Source of the DNA: Phymatolithon calcareum
Lineage: Eukaryota > Rhodophyta > Florideophyceae > Hapalidiales
Reading direction: 5' to 3'
DNA length: 64,000 nucleotides
Assembly (NCBI GenBank): GCA_977006965.1
Contig: OZ345365.1
Span: 2,046,001-2,110,000, forward strand
Numbering within the stretch: the stretch's first letter is position 1; each line of letters starts with the position of its first letter. This document shows, piece by piece, positions 9,501 to 18,778 of the stretch. The notes beneath the pieces were generated by a model. It made no database searches, was not told the origin of the DNA, and worked only from the letters and a program-made list of their open reading frames with translations. Position numbers and translations under genes: made by a program.

Positions 9501-10922
9501 ATGGAAATACTACGCAGCTTGATATTTGCTCTGCTCCTCCTTGCTCCTCTTGTGTTTGCCGAAAAACCGCAATTCGGAACTATTGTGCATCTGTTTGAGT
9601 GGCGTTGGAATGATGTTGCCAAAGAATGCGAGAACTTCCTAGGAAAGGCAGGTTACGCTGCAGTACAGATATCTCCTCCACAGGAACACGTGACGGGTCC
9701 CGAGTGGTGGACTCGATACCAACCTGTGAGCTACAAGCTGGAGAGTCGTGGAGGTAGCCGCTCTGAGCTGATTGATATGGTGAAAAGATGCAAAGCGGTT
9801 GGAGTGGACATTTACGCTGACGCTGTAATCAATCACATGACCGGCGTTGGGAGCGGTGTTGGTGTAGCCGGCAGCCAATTTTTTGAGTACAGTTATCCGG
9901 CAGTGCCGTACTCGCGCGACGACTTTCACTTCTGCAACCCGCCAGAGAACGACATTGGGAATTACAACAACGCGTCTGAAGTGAGGAATTGTGAGCTTGT
10001 GAACCTTGCTGATCTGAAGATGGAGAGCGGCTACGTCCGCGGGAAGATTGCAGATTACCTGAACAGCATGATTGACATTGGTATTGCTGGGTTCCGCTAT
10101 GACGCAGCTAAGCACATGCATCCGAGAGATCTTGGTGCAATCAGGGGAAAACTTAGCGGCGATCCATATATTTTTCAAGAGGTCATTGACCAGAGCGCTA
10201 GTGAGGCCATTCGAGCAAGTGAGTACTTTGGCACAGGCGACGTGACAGAGTTCAAGTACGGTGCCGAGCTGGGAAAGACCATCAAGACGTCTGGAAAGAT
10301 GAGGTTTTTGCACAACTTTGGAGAAGACTGGGGTCTAATGATGTCAAATAAGGCTGTTGTCTTTCTTTCAAACCACGACAACGAGCGAGGTCACGGCGGC
10401 GGCGGAAGTGTGCTTACTTTTGGGTATGGAAAACTGTACGAACTTGGCAGCGTGTTCATGCTCGCTTGGCCTTATGGATACCCGAAGGTGATGTCAAGCT
10501 ACGATTTTGACAATGACCCCAACCGCGGCCCACTTTCTGCATCTCCGTATCGTGATGGGAAAATAATTTGTGATTTTAATGAAGATTGGAAGTGCCAACA
10601 CCGATGGACACCCATTGCCGGCATGGTTCAGTTTCGGAAAGTAGCCGGAAATTCCAAGGTGTCGAAGTGGTGGGCCAAAGGCGACGCAATTGCATTTGGA
10701 CGAGGAGAAAAAGCGTTCGTGATCATCAACCGGATTGAATCGAAAATCTCTGAGACTTGGAGTACTGATCTTCCCCCCGGAAATTACTGCAACATTTTGC
10801 ATGATGTGTGGGAAAATGGAAAATGCTCGGGTCCCCTTGTTAGTGTTAATGGCGAAAGTCAAATAAGCCTTAGTGTAGCTGAACTGGAAGCTGCCGCATT
10901 TCATGTTGGTGCGAAAGAGTAG
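9501..10922 (+). CDS. secreted alpha-amylase, animal-type GH13 (copy 1, intact)
   Basis: Endo-hydrolysis of alpha-1,4 glucan bonds in starch or glycogen. The 473-aa product begins with a clear signal peptide (MEILRSLIFALLLLAPLVFA, residues 1-20), so it is secreted. This start is chosen over an upstream in-frame Met at 9,450 because the signal peptide begins here and is conserved in copy 2. GH13 motifs in order: region I ADAVINHMTG (about 106-115), GFRYDAAKHMHP with nucleophile D201, FQEVID with acid/base E227, and FLSNHDNERGHG with D293. Likely chloride ligands are R199 and N291, with K329 in place of the usual animal Arg, as in some bacterial members of this group. The glycine-rich loop GHGGGG and an all-beta C-terminal domain follow. 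No intron interrupts it. Such animal-like amylases in protists are often discussed as transferred genes; that is inference here. Confidence 0.95.
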   Translation: MEILRSLIFALLLLAPLVFAEKPQFGTIVHLFEWRWNDVAKECENFLGKAGYAAVQISPPQEHVTGPEWWTRYQPVSYKLESRGGSRSELIDMVKRCKAVGVDIYADAVINHMTGVGSGVGVAGSQFFEYSYPAVPYSRDDFHFCNPPENDIGNYNNASEVRNCELVNLADLKMESGYVRGKIADYLNSMIDIGIAGFRYDAAKHMHPRDLGAIRGKLSGDPYIFQEVIDQSASEAIRASEYFGTGDVTEFKYGAELGKTIKTSGKMRFLHNFGEDWGLMMSNKAVVFLSNHDNERGHGGGGSVLTFGYGKLYELGSVFMLAWPYGYPKVMSSYDFDNDPNRGPLSASPYRDGKIICDFNEDWKCQHRWTPIAGMVQFRKVAGNSKVSKWWAKGDAIAFGRGEKAFVIINRIESKISETWSTDLPPGNYCNILHDVWENGKCSGPLVSVNGESQISLSVAELEAAAFHVGAKE

Positions 10923-11653
10923 ATTTTCATGTTGGGCAGCAGGTTCATGGTCTGGTCATGATTACAGATTTTGACTAGCAAAGTCCTTTAGCCATCCGTG
11001 TGCAACTGTCGCACATATTTCCGTGCTGTGTATATTCACAGTCCATTTGCTCCTGCCTTGAGAGAAACTATGAAACAAACTTTTGGAGTAAATAAATATT
11101 TGGTACAGCTCATCTGCCCAGCCCAGCAGATGAAGGCCTTTTAGTCTAAAAGTTCAGTTGCGAAGAGAAGGCACGTATACCGTTCTACAGAATAACATCT
11201 TGATTCGAGGATTATCTTAAGAAAAATACTCTTCTTTCTGCACTGCGATCTGAATTTCGAAAAGTGCCACATTTTTACCAGCTTCTCGTGTCTTGGCGGC
11301 TCACGAGGGTACTACGCCATATGCGTGAGCGAGTTTGCAGAAGCCCGGGCTGTCCTGGTGCGCGTCAATCAGCGAAGGCGCGCATGAGGTTGTCAGCATT
11401 GTGCAGCTAACTAACTCGTGCTACATCTGGTATCGTATGTCGCAATAGAGGTCCTGTCAGACAGGACCTCTATTGCGACATACGATACCTCATGTATGGA
11501 CATCAAGAATTGTGCTGCTCGCACACTACCGTTCGTTATCTTTGCCGTTTACGCCTGAATTTCAAGTGCATCCATTCATGTTCTCCGTCATTTGATTTCA
11601 TGTACCTGTTTGACAAGCCATCACTGCTTGTCAATCCACGGTCCTGACATTAC
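10923..11653 (+). other. amylase 3' region with polyadenylation signal and palindrome
   Basis: A likely polyadenylation signal AATAAA is at 11,091-11,096, conserved in copy 2 at 55,929-55,934. Paralogy with the second amylase copy stops near 11,425, at the palindrome listed separately. 11,490-11,653 is unique, with no ORF, and ends at the target site of the Copia element. Confidence 0.6.
11429..11489. repeat. 61-bp near-perfect palindrome
   Basis: Two 30-nt arms (11,429-11,458 and 11,460-11,489) are exact reverse complements around a single base at 11,459. It lies exactly where similarity between the two amylase 3' flanks ends, so it may be a rearrangement scar, a fold-back insertion or an assembly artefact. 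Confidence 0.9.
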
Positions 11654-11964
11654 TGTCGGTCAAAAACCGTGAAAAATGGTCGGGATGAAAAACAAGGTCT
11701 TTTGTGACCCTGTCCTTTACTTCTTCCCTGCCGAGTGTGCTAGTCAGAACTTCGGCAAGGCCTTATGTAGGGAAAAGGAGTGCTGCCTAATTGCAGCACT
11801 CGGTAGTCACAAGTCATGTGCTACCCATGATGTAAAACGGTAAAACTAGTATCAGTTGAATTGTGCTTAGGAGTGTGTCCGTAAAGTGTCACCTTGGGAA
11901 ATCTGTCAGACATCGGTACAATTCATGTACCGTGTAGATGCACTATTGGCAGTCACCCAAGACA
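11654..11964 (-). repeat. Copia 3' LTR (311 bp)
   Basis: Direct repeat of 18,463-18,773 with TG...CA ends. Being the downstream LTR for a minus-strand element, it should supply the polyadenylation site. The four differences from the other LTR lie at about 11,763, 11,780 and 11,875-11,876. Confidence 0.95.
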
Positions 11965-12073
11965 CTCGACCTCTTTTCTAAACACCTGGAACCGGTGAAA
12001 AAAATTGAAAAAAATTGAAACAAAGACAAAAAACAAACAAAAGAGGGAAAAATATTCTAAACATTACTAGTTT

Positions 12074-12436
12074 CTATTTCTCCGATATGATCCACTGATT
12101 GATCGGGTGTGAGATACGTCCAGGGGACATGAGATCTTGAAGCATAGTGGCACTTGCGTTCTTCTTTGTAAAAACATCGGCTAAATTGTGCTTTGAAGTC
12201 ACATGAGCGACGTTAGATAGATCGCCCTTAGTGTAGCTCTCGCGAATCGCGGAAATATCGATCAGTAGTCTTTCTCTGCGACGGTACTAAGCTTTGTGAT
12301 AGTATCGAAGAGGCATTTCGAATCGGTAAACAAGACAGTAGATACTTTTCTACACAGTATTGACGAAAGGTCATGTGCTAAAGCAAGCACAAAGTCAAGG
12401 CAATGGGTGAAAGCCTTGAGTTCTGGAGCGAGTAAC
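12074..12436 (-). pseudogene. frameshifted C-terminus of Copia RNase H
   Basis: Downstream of the pol frame, another minus-strand frame reads APELKAFTHCLDFVLALAH, then VLFTDSKCLFDTI, HVTSKHNLADVFTKK and ends at a TAG (12,074-12,076). This is the normal end of a Copia RNase H. Pol leaves that frame just after SWKSQRVTRS at about 12,430. The expected linking residues are missing, so a small deletion in this spot, possibly between two CGCTC repeats, best explains the shift. Confidence 0.85.
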
Positions 12437-15400
12437 GCGCTGTGATTTCCATGAACCGTAGTGGATTATCGCAGCGTTGTCATGTTTGTCCTTGAGGAGA
12501 ACAATGAAACCAATCTGCGAAGAAAGGTCAGGATTGTTGGCAAAAGATGCGTCAGAGTATCTTGATATATAGACGGATGGGAGATCAAGGGGGACATAAG
12601 CCATATGTGCTGGAATATGTAGTTTTTGAATAGCTTTGTTCAGAGCATCAGTGTGTTTAGCCGTGCAATGCTCTGACTTGATTTGAGATAGCTGAGAATT
12701 GTCGAAGGAAACTTCGGGTCTTGTTCCAGTCACGGCATAAGATACTTGTCCACGACCAGAAGCAAATTTCTTGGCCATACCTTTGTCTTCAGAAAATTCT
12801 ACAGACTTTAGGCTCTTGCAATATTCGTCTTGATGTAGAATGAATCCTCCTGAGTCGTGTTTATCGATATCGAAACCATTGAACTTGATGGGGAGAGAGT
12901 TCGTCGTTGGCTTGCATTCAAAACGACTTGACTTTTCGTTTTCCAGAGCGCTAAACTCAGAAGATCCACCTCCCAGGGTATCGTCGACTTGGGTGACCTG
13001 AATACCTTCGACGATTGATCCTACAACTTTGTAGAATAGGCAGGGGTCAAGAACAGATGATTGCATATCGAGGTCTTCGGTGTTCCAATCACTAAATGTC
13101 GGCCACCAGTATCCAGGAGAGTCTCCAAGACCATACTGTGCTTTGATTGCTCGAAGGATGGTTCCGGGAGGTGCTCCAATGCGCTGAAGGACATTTTCAG
13201 CTTTCGGTGGGCGAACGTAAACAGTTCGACGAAGTGGCTCGTCACTTTGAAGGAAGGCCTGAGATATGTCTCGACTCCAGATATCAAAACCATGAGAAGC
13301 AATAAGTGACAAGGCGAGGCGGATGGAAGATTTAAGAACCGTTGGAGCTTCATTGACGACACGGGGTTTCTCAGGATCCATGTGACCAAGAATGACTAAC
13401 CGAGCTTTGTATTGTTGATCCAGTTGTTCAAAGTTCTTGATTGTCAGGACAAATCGAGACTGAAGAATAGTGGCATCTTCGGGTAAGTCACTTTCTTTGA
13501 CAAACTCATAAGTTCCCTTCTTGACGACTTGTTCAACTTCGGAGTTCTTCGCATCGTCAAAGCGAGGATATTTCTTGTTATGAACCACAACTGTGGCAAA
13601 AATTGATGATGCCCCATTCTCGTAAAGTCGGGCGACTTCACTTTCTGCAAGCGTTGAGGATAGAAACGCTTGAGAGATGCCCATGATAGGGGCTTCCAAA
13701 GGCTGAGGGACAGCTCCGAACTGAGCTTGGAGATTATTAAGCTCAGAAATTATATCATTTGGAACATTAGATTCCGGATTGTTTTCGGAATGCGTCACGT
13801 TTTCATCAGGGTGGGCTCTTTTGACAACAGACGTCGAAAAGGGTTTGATATTATTTCCAACTTGCACGTATACAGTTTTTCTGTTGTCGTAGCTGTGGAC
13901 AGTGTATGGGCCCTCGAATCGACGGCTTTCTTTACGAAAGATTCTGACTTTATCTCCAAACTCATATACAGGGTGTGGAGCTCCTGCACGGTGCTTGAGC
14001 GCTGCTGCGACATGGCGTTGGGCTGTGATGGTTTCCATCTCTTTCCTCGCTGCTGCCATGGCTTCAAAGAGCTGTTTCTGAGATATAGCCATGGTAGACA
14101 CGTTAGGTAGCGGAAGACGAGGAACAGTGCCGAAAAGCAGAAGACAAGGTGTGAGACCGTTTGGTCCTGTGGTCGTGTTCACTGCGTGAACAGAGAGTGA
14201 TAGTCTGGTGCTTTTATCCATTTGCGGAAAATCGTCCTTAAGTTTTTTGTATATGCGACGAATGGGACCATGATAACGCTCACAGAGTGACAAGGAATTT
14301 GGCGACTCCACAGGGATATCTTTGGTGGTGATTCCTAGTTGCGAGCATGAATTTTGAAAAAAGTCGGAAAGAAAGTTTTCTCCCTGGTCGTGGGCTATGA
14401 TGGAAGGATATCCAGTAAAAACAGTTATCCAGAAATCGACGATCAGATTCCATGTGTATTCTGCTGTTTGTCTCATCATAAATTTTGCGACGGAGTAACG
14501 GGTGCCTCGGTCAATCATGTGTAGGACTGGATCACCATCAATAAAGAAGACGTCGACCTCAATCTCATGGTTGAAGTAGATTTTGTCAGCTGGAAGAGAG
14601 GCTCGAAAACGAGAAGCTCTTGGAGCCCATGTTTGGCAAGGAGAACACCTTTTAATGATGTCCTCTAACGTTTTCCGAACGTTCGCGTTGACGTTTGATG
14701 GAGAGGCCTTCTTTAGAAGGTTGACCAGTGAGTCAGTTGACGGATGTCTGAATTGACTGTGGAGATTTTTTAGCTCGGGCTCCGTAAACAATACGTTATT
14801 CACACTCCATTTTATGTAAAGGTGCCCACCAGCTCCTTTGGTACCCTCAACGAAGGTTACTGGGACGACCGTACCGGACGGATGATGAGTGAATGTATTT
14901 TGGAACTCATTTGAGCTGCACATAAGCGCTCTGTGATGTTCTAGACCGAATATGAGAGGAACATCATGATCGACAACGTCCAAGTCAAAGGTGAGGAATA
15001 CATCAGGTCCTAGAGGCATACGAATTGATGCAGTACCAAGAGCGTGGACCACACCATGGCCTATTCCTCGGAAAGCACGATTGCAAGGGCGCAAGTGAGG
15101 TTGAGATGCAGTATGAACACCGTACCGTATGTAGGCAGGGAGTCCAGTCGGAGATTTTGCTGCCCCATTGTCAATCATTACTCCTTCAAATTCCTCAGAA
15201 TTATTCTGCATGCCTTTTAAAACTTTGTTGTTAACAGCTTTGTTGAGGTCTGGTAATGACTTGGAGCTTGGTGCAGTGATCATGACGGAAGAAGTATTTA
15301 GATCCTCATTCGCTTGATATGCTGCGAAGGCAGATATCATAACATCACTGGTTTGATGTTCAGAAAGAATCTCGTGTTGATCTGCCCACGACACAAGTCT

Positions 15401-16108
15401 TGTGTACATGGTTCTTGAAATATCTAGCTCGTCAGGAGATTTTTTGATTTCCACCATGGTGGATATGGAAAGCTGGGGATCGACAATCATGATGTCACTT
15501 GTTATGGCTATCCATACGTTGTCTGGGAGACCTTGAGCAACATCAAGAATCTGGTTGACAGACAATGACGAGATGTCCTGATCCTCCGTGAGCTCAAGGA
15601 CAAGATTGACCAGAGTTGCTTTTTGGACTTTGGGACATTCTCTGATAAGGTGGGAGTCAGATCTGCAGCCACGACACAACATACGAACTCCGTTTCGGAA
15701 TCCATTTTTCCGTGCATACTTATTTATGCGATTATCCGTTCCATATCGCCTTCCAGCTCTGGCATAAAAGGCTTTCGTAATCTTTGAAGATGCTGAGCTT
15801 ACGGTATCAGAAGGATCTGACGGATATACTTGTTGGAAGGAAGAATGGCTAGTCGGAGTATGGTTGACTACGTCCATGTTGAGATATGTAGCTGTTCTAG
15901 AGTCCTGCAACTCTTGTTTCTGAATAGCCAAGAGGCAATCGTTATAATACTCTTCAGGAGTTGCGCTTGCTTTAGCTCGATCCATGAATAAGAAGAATGG
16001 TTCTGAGCTAATTGCGGATTCCAGAACTTCGAGAAGGAGAACGGGATGTTGATGAACAGCATCGAGCTGGTCTTGCAGTAGAAGGGATTTTTCGTAACGT
16101 TTTCCCAT
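12395..16108 (-). CDS. Copia pol polyprotein (protease, integrase, RT, partial RNase H)
   Basis: 1,237-aa frame read from Met at 16,108. In order: zinc knuckle C145-x2-C-x4-H-x4-C158; aspartic protease signature MIDNGA (D313; the usual serine or threonine is an asparagine); integrase HHCC zinc site (H450, H455, C488, C491) and catalytic D519, D574, E610 with 35 residues between the last two; reverse transcriptase RDISQAFLQ (D947) and VDDTL (D1042, D1043); then the first part of RNase H with D1186. It makes the enzymes for reverse transcription and integration of the element. The RNase H end is frameshifted, so this copy is probably no longer autonomous. The frame is continuous with gag upstream except for two UAG codons. 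Confidence 0.92.
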   Translation of the reverse strand: MGKRYEKSLLLQDQLDAVHQHPVLLLEVLESAISSEPFFLFMDRAKASATPEEYYNDCLLAIQKQELQDSRTATYLNMDVVNHTPTSHSSFQQVYPSDPSDTVSSASSKITKAFYARAGRRYGTDNRINKYARKNGFRNGVRMLCRGCRSDSHLIRECPKVQKATLVNLVLELTEDQDISSLSVNQILDVAQGLPDNVWIAITSDIMIVDPQLSISTMVEIKKSPDELDISRTMYTRLVSWADQHEILSEHQTSDVMISAFAAYQANEDLNTSSVMITAPSSKSLPDLNKAVNNKVLKGMQNNSEEFEGVMIDNGAAKSPTGLPAYIRYGVHTASQPHLRPCNRAFRGIGHGVVHALGTASIRMPLGPDVFLTFDLDVVDHDVPLIFGLEHHRALMCSSNEFQNTFTHHPSGTVVPVTFVEGTKGAGGHLYIKWSVNNVLFTEPELKNLHSQFRHPSTDSLVNLLKKASPSNVNANVRKTLEDIIKRCSPCQTWAPRASRFRASLPADKIYFNHEIEVDVFFIDGDPVLHMIDRGTRYSVAKFMMRQTAEYTWNLIVDFWITVFTGYPSIIAHDQGENFLSDFFQNSCSQLGITTKDIPVESPNSLSLCERYHGPIRRIYKKLKDDFPQMDKSTRLSLSVHAVNTTTGPNGLTPCLLLFGTVPRLPLPNVSTMAISQKQLFEAMAAARKEMETITAQRHVAAALKHRAGAPHPVYEFGDKVRIFRKESRRFEGPYTVHSYDNRKTVYVQVGNNIKPFSTSVVKRAHPDENVTHSENNPESNVPNDIISELNNLQAQFGAVPQPLEAPIMGISQAFLSSTLAESEVARLYENGASSIFATVVVHNKKYPRFDDAKNSEVEQVVKKGTYEFVKESDLPEDATILQSRFVLTIKNFEQLDQQYKARLVILGHMDPEKPRVVNEAPTVLKSSIRLALSLIASHGFDIWSRDISQAFLQSDEPLRRTVYVRPPKAENVLQRIGAPPGTILRAIKAQYGLGDSPGYWWPTFSDWNTEDLDMQSSVLDPCLFYKVVGSIVEGIQVTQVDDTLGGGSSEFSALENEKSSRFECKPTTNSLPIKFNGFDIDKHDSGGFILHQDEYCKSLKSVEFSEDKGMAKKFASGRGQVSYAVTGTRPEVSFDNSQLSQIKSEHCTAKHTDALNKAIQKLHIPAHMAYVPLDLPSVYISRYSDASFANNPDLSSQIGFIVLLKDKHDNAAIIHYGSWKSQRVTRSRTQGFHPLP

Positions 16109-16117
16109 TGCATCAGA

Positions 16118-16120
16118 CTA
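16118..16120 (-). other. in-frame UAG between gag and pol (second)
   Basis: The pol frame extends 49 codons upstream of this TAG and meets another TAG that ends the gag-like ORF. Both stops are in one frame with gag and pol, so reading through the two UAG codons would yield a gag-pol fusion. Reading the 52 codons between gag stop and pol Met by hand gives no other stop. Readthrough and two nonsense mutations are both possible. Confidence 0.7.
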
Positions 16121-16264
16121 GGTGTCAAGCTCGGTCTTAAAGGAGGTGATTTTGAGACTACGCCATTCCCTTAGATTAGATGCCATGTTTGAGCTACTGT
16201 AGGACCATTTAAAGAGCTTTTGAAACTCTGCTTCAAGTGTCGAAACTTGTTGGAATATCTCGTT

Positions 16265-17326
16265 CTAGAAGAAACGACCGGCAAGAGAGTGGGTTTCTAT
16301 CATATTCATGAGACATTCGAGTCCTTCTCTAGCGTTGAGTCCACATAGATGGGCTTGAGCGTAATAAGCCGCTTGGTGTCTCGATATACTGTGCAAATCT
16401 GAGTTTCTTCCAGAATGTCGAGAGCCTCGGGCAGAGTAGTATTTGGCCATATCGCCAGGTCTCCCTTTTGTGGGGCGCGAAGCAGGTAGTGGAGTCACTC
16501 TGCTGGAGTGAGATCCGACGTATGAATGACTTCCTTGCGACAAATGTCCATTAAATGTATGCGGCATAGATGCAACTACTTGGTTATTTGTGGACAGTGC
16601 TGGGACGACGTTCAGAGATTGGCTCTCCGGAAGATGATGGGCAGGAGTATCTCTGGGGCGTGATGTCGGAAGCCTGGAGTATGCTGTCGGCATATTCCGC
16701 AGCGCTTGCTGCTCAGCAACATGTTCACGTCTTTTTTGCTCAATGGTGTCAGCCAGACTTCCAGCGGAAGCTCTTATATTGACGTTGGTCTGCGCTTGCG
16801 CACGAGCTTGATTTTGAGCCGCCCTATTAATTAGGGAGGGCTCGAAACCATTTGATCCATTACCAGTCGGTCCTTGTGCAACAGCGGGGTGTTGAGGTAC
16901 CATATTGGAGTGACGAACAGCTGAATGCTCGGACCGTGAGGGTTCTGGATGAGGAGTAGATGTAGCGATGCTGATTGTCTCAGATCTTGGATTTTGAAGT
17001 TGCATATGTTGTTGACACAACGTAGGAAACAAAAACTTACAGAGAGACACGTTGACACCCTCTTCAGCCTCAGAGCCTGATGGGGGAGGGATGTTTACGC
17101 CTTTCGATAATAGCATTTGATACAAGGCAAATGCGTAAGTGTTGGAGCATTCCCAAAGGTTTTCAAAACTGACCGTCAGACGAGCGCACTCCAACACAGT
17201 GTCCGGTGATGTGCTATACAAGTATCGAATCATAGCCTGACGCATAGATGTATCAGCGGAGTTGGTGTTGTCATCCTCCTGTATCCACTGTGGAACGTTG
17301 GTTTCCAGGTCTTGGGTTATAGACAT
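16265..17326 (-). CDS. gag-like protein of the Copia element
   Basis: 353-aa ORF from ATG at 17,326 to TAG at 16,265, between the leader ORF and pol, the position of gag. I see no known domain: a helical-looking N-terminal half (residues 1-125) precedes a long Ser/Pro/His-rich region, and there is no zinc knuckle, which instead lies in the pol frame. As the putative structural protein it would package element RNA in cytoplasmic particles. That role is inferred from position only. The stop codon is in frame with pol. Confidence 0.7.
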   Translation of the reverse strand: MSITQDLETNVPQWIQEDDNTNSADTSMRQAMIRYLYSTSPDTVLECARLTVSFENLWECSNTYAFALYQMLLSKGVNIPPPSGSEAEEGVNVSLCKFLFPTLCQQHMQLQNPRSETISIATSTPHPEPSRSEHSAVRHSNMVPQHPAVAQGPTGNGSNGFEPSLINRAAQNQARAQAQTNVNIRASAGSLADTIEQKRREHVAEQQALRNMPTAYSRLPTSRPRDTPAHHLPESQSLNVVPALSTNNQVVASMPHTFNGHLSQGSHSYVGSHSSRVTPLPASRPTKGRPGDMAKYYSARGSRHSGRNSDLHSISRHQAAYYAQAHLCGLNAREGLECLMNMIETHSLAGRFF

Positions 17327-17447
17327 ATTGGCTAAGATAGTTAAATTAATCTAACTTTCAGTTCTTTTCAACAAAAAAATGTATTTAACGAAAAGATGAA
17401 AAGTTATCAGCTAGAGAGAGCCGATGCTGTTAAGCAGAAAAATTTAA

Positions 17448-18101
17448 TTAACGAGACTTAGCAAGATTACTTTTGTGGCGGTTGGATGCAAAATGATCAG
17501 TCCGCTCTTTTGAATTTTTGAACGGACGCTCACCACAAAGAGTACAACCTTTGGGGTGAAGGGCAAAAACTTTGTTTTTGAAATTCTTTCCTTTTAGGTG
17601 CGACCTAAAAGTTGCGTCGGAATTGCCGCTTTGGTGCTGGCACACGACACAAAAAAAGGTTGTGAATATGTAACGTGTGTTGCGTACGTTACGTTCTGTG
17701 TCACGCTGCCACGCAAGACGGTACTTGCTAGAGGAGGGTACAGCCGGTTGAGTCGGTCCTGTACGCCTGTCGGAGGCTTGCTTGTGACGCAGAGACTTGG
17801 CCCGTTTGGTCCGGTTTCGCAGGGCCTGCTTCGAAATGGCAGTGCTTGTGGTCCTTGGGATACGATACTGGACCGTTGGTAAGGCGCTGTGTGATGACAC
17901 AGTAATTCCGGAAGGAGCCCTGTGATTGGTCGAAGGGCTGCTGGCGCGTGACGAATTATCCGAAGTAATTTCCGGACCGGGAGACGACGTCACGGTATGA
18001 TGAGCGGATAGGTGACTGAAGCCGTGGGTGGCGGTTGAAGTACAGCCAGTGAACGACGACGGTGATTGGTTAGGATTATTATTATCAAATTGATGATTCA
18101 C
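17448..18101 (-). CDS. Met-free zinc-finger ORF inside the Copia element
   Basis: 217-codon open frame between the 5' LTR and gag, on the element's coding strand. The C-terminus carries one complete C2H2 finger of the U1/matrin spacing (C186-x2-C189-x13-H203-x5-H209) and one incomplete finger (C151, C154, H168). The N-terminal 140 residues are Ser/Thr/Pro-rich, then strongly basic. No ATG occurs in the frame; the first codon after the upstream stop that could initiate is GTG. It follows a T-rich tract ending in AG (minus strand, about 18,130-18,102), and a donor-like GTGAGT sits at 18,248. Expression by splicing or non-AUG start is therefore possible. Function unknown; a nucleic-acid-binding accessory protein is plausible. 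It is not a usual Copia component. Confidence 0.6.
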   Translation of the reverse strand: MNHQFDNNNPNQSPSSFTGCTSTATHGFSHLSAHHTVTSSPGPEITSDNSSRASSPSTNHRAPSGITVSSHSALPTVQYRIPRTTSTAISKQALRNRTKRAKSLRHKQASDRRTGPTQPAVPSSSKYRLAWQRDTERNVRNTRYIFTTFFCVVCQHQSGNSDATFRSHLKGKNFKNKVFALHPKGCTLCGERPFKNSKERTDHFASNRHKSNLAKSR

Positions 18102-18462
18102 TTTTTGTCAGCGAAAAAAGAAAAAAAACAACGAATAAGATCGTTAGAATTTTCTTTTTCCAGAAGTCAGAGATTTTTAGAGGAATAGAATTTCAATAAA
18201 AAAATGGACTTTCTTCAAAATTGATCGTCAAAGAGATAAAGTACTCACTGTTGAGAGACAGACTCGAGATCGGATCCGAATGCGGCGGTGAATACGGCGG
18301 TTTCCAAACGGCGGTGAAAGCGGTTTCCAAAACGGCGGTAATGGCGGCGGTTGAATTCGGTGGATGGATGGATGAGGTACGATGGGGCTGGAGATGGATG
18401 ACGGGTTGTTTTTTTTGGTTTTTTTTCCGGGATGGTTACGGCGTTCGACTTTGATTTGCAAA
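18102..18462 (-). other. Copia leader with ACCGCC repeats
   Basis: Between the 5' LTR and the zinc-finger ORF. Minus-strand ACCGCC/CCGTTT units recur between about 18,280 and 18,355. A donor-like GTGAGT lies at 18,248 and a polypyrimidine run with a terminal AG just before 18,101. No ATG is present on the minus strand between 18,462 and about 18,250. Confidence 0.5.
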
Positions 18463-18773
18463 TGTCGGTCAAAAACCGTGAAAAATGGTCGGGATGAAAA
18501 ACAAGGTCTTTTGTGACCCTGTCCTTTACTTCTTCCCTGCCGAGTGTGCTAGTCAGAACTTCGGCAAGGCCCTATGTAGGGAAAAGGATTGCTGCCTAAT
18601 TGCAGCACTCGGTAGTCACAAGTCATGTGCTACCCATGATGTAAAACGGTAAAACTAGTATCAGTTGAATTGTGCTTAGGAGTGCATCCGTAAAGTGTCA
18701 CCTTGGGAAATCTGTCAGACATCGGTACAATTCATGTACCGTGTAGATGCACTATTGGCAGTCACCCAAGACA
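18463..18773 (-). repeat. Copia 5' LTR (311 bp)
   Basis: Direct repeat of 11,654-11,964. For this minus-strand element it is the promoter-bearing LTR. It is followed on the right by the ATTAC target duplication. Confidence 0.95.
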
Positions 18774-18778
18774 ATTAC

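Larger units (their letters stand above)
11654..18773 (-). mobile_element. complete Copia-type LTR retrotransposon
   Basis: 7,120-bp element on the minus strand with two 311-bp LTRs (11,654-11,964 and 18,463-18,773). Both start TGTCGG and end AAGACA, and differ at 4 positions by eye. The exact 5-bp target duplication ATTAC lies at 11,649-11,653 and 18,774-18,778. Internal order in transcription direction: leader with ACCGCC repeats, Met-free zinc-finger ORF, gag-like ORF, pol (protease, integrase, RT, RNase H; the Copia order). A purine-rich run at 11,970-11,979 (minus strand) could be the polypurine tract. No standard TGG-starting primer-binding site follows the 5' LTR. Low LTR divergence suggests recent insertion. 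Confidence 0.95.

Noticed and set aside
18463-18480. Canonical tRNA primer-binding site after the Copia 5' LTR
   Set aside because: The first bases after the LTR on the minus strand (TTTGCAAATCAAAG) do not begin with TGG and match no tRNA 3' end I recognise.
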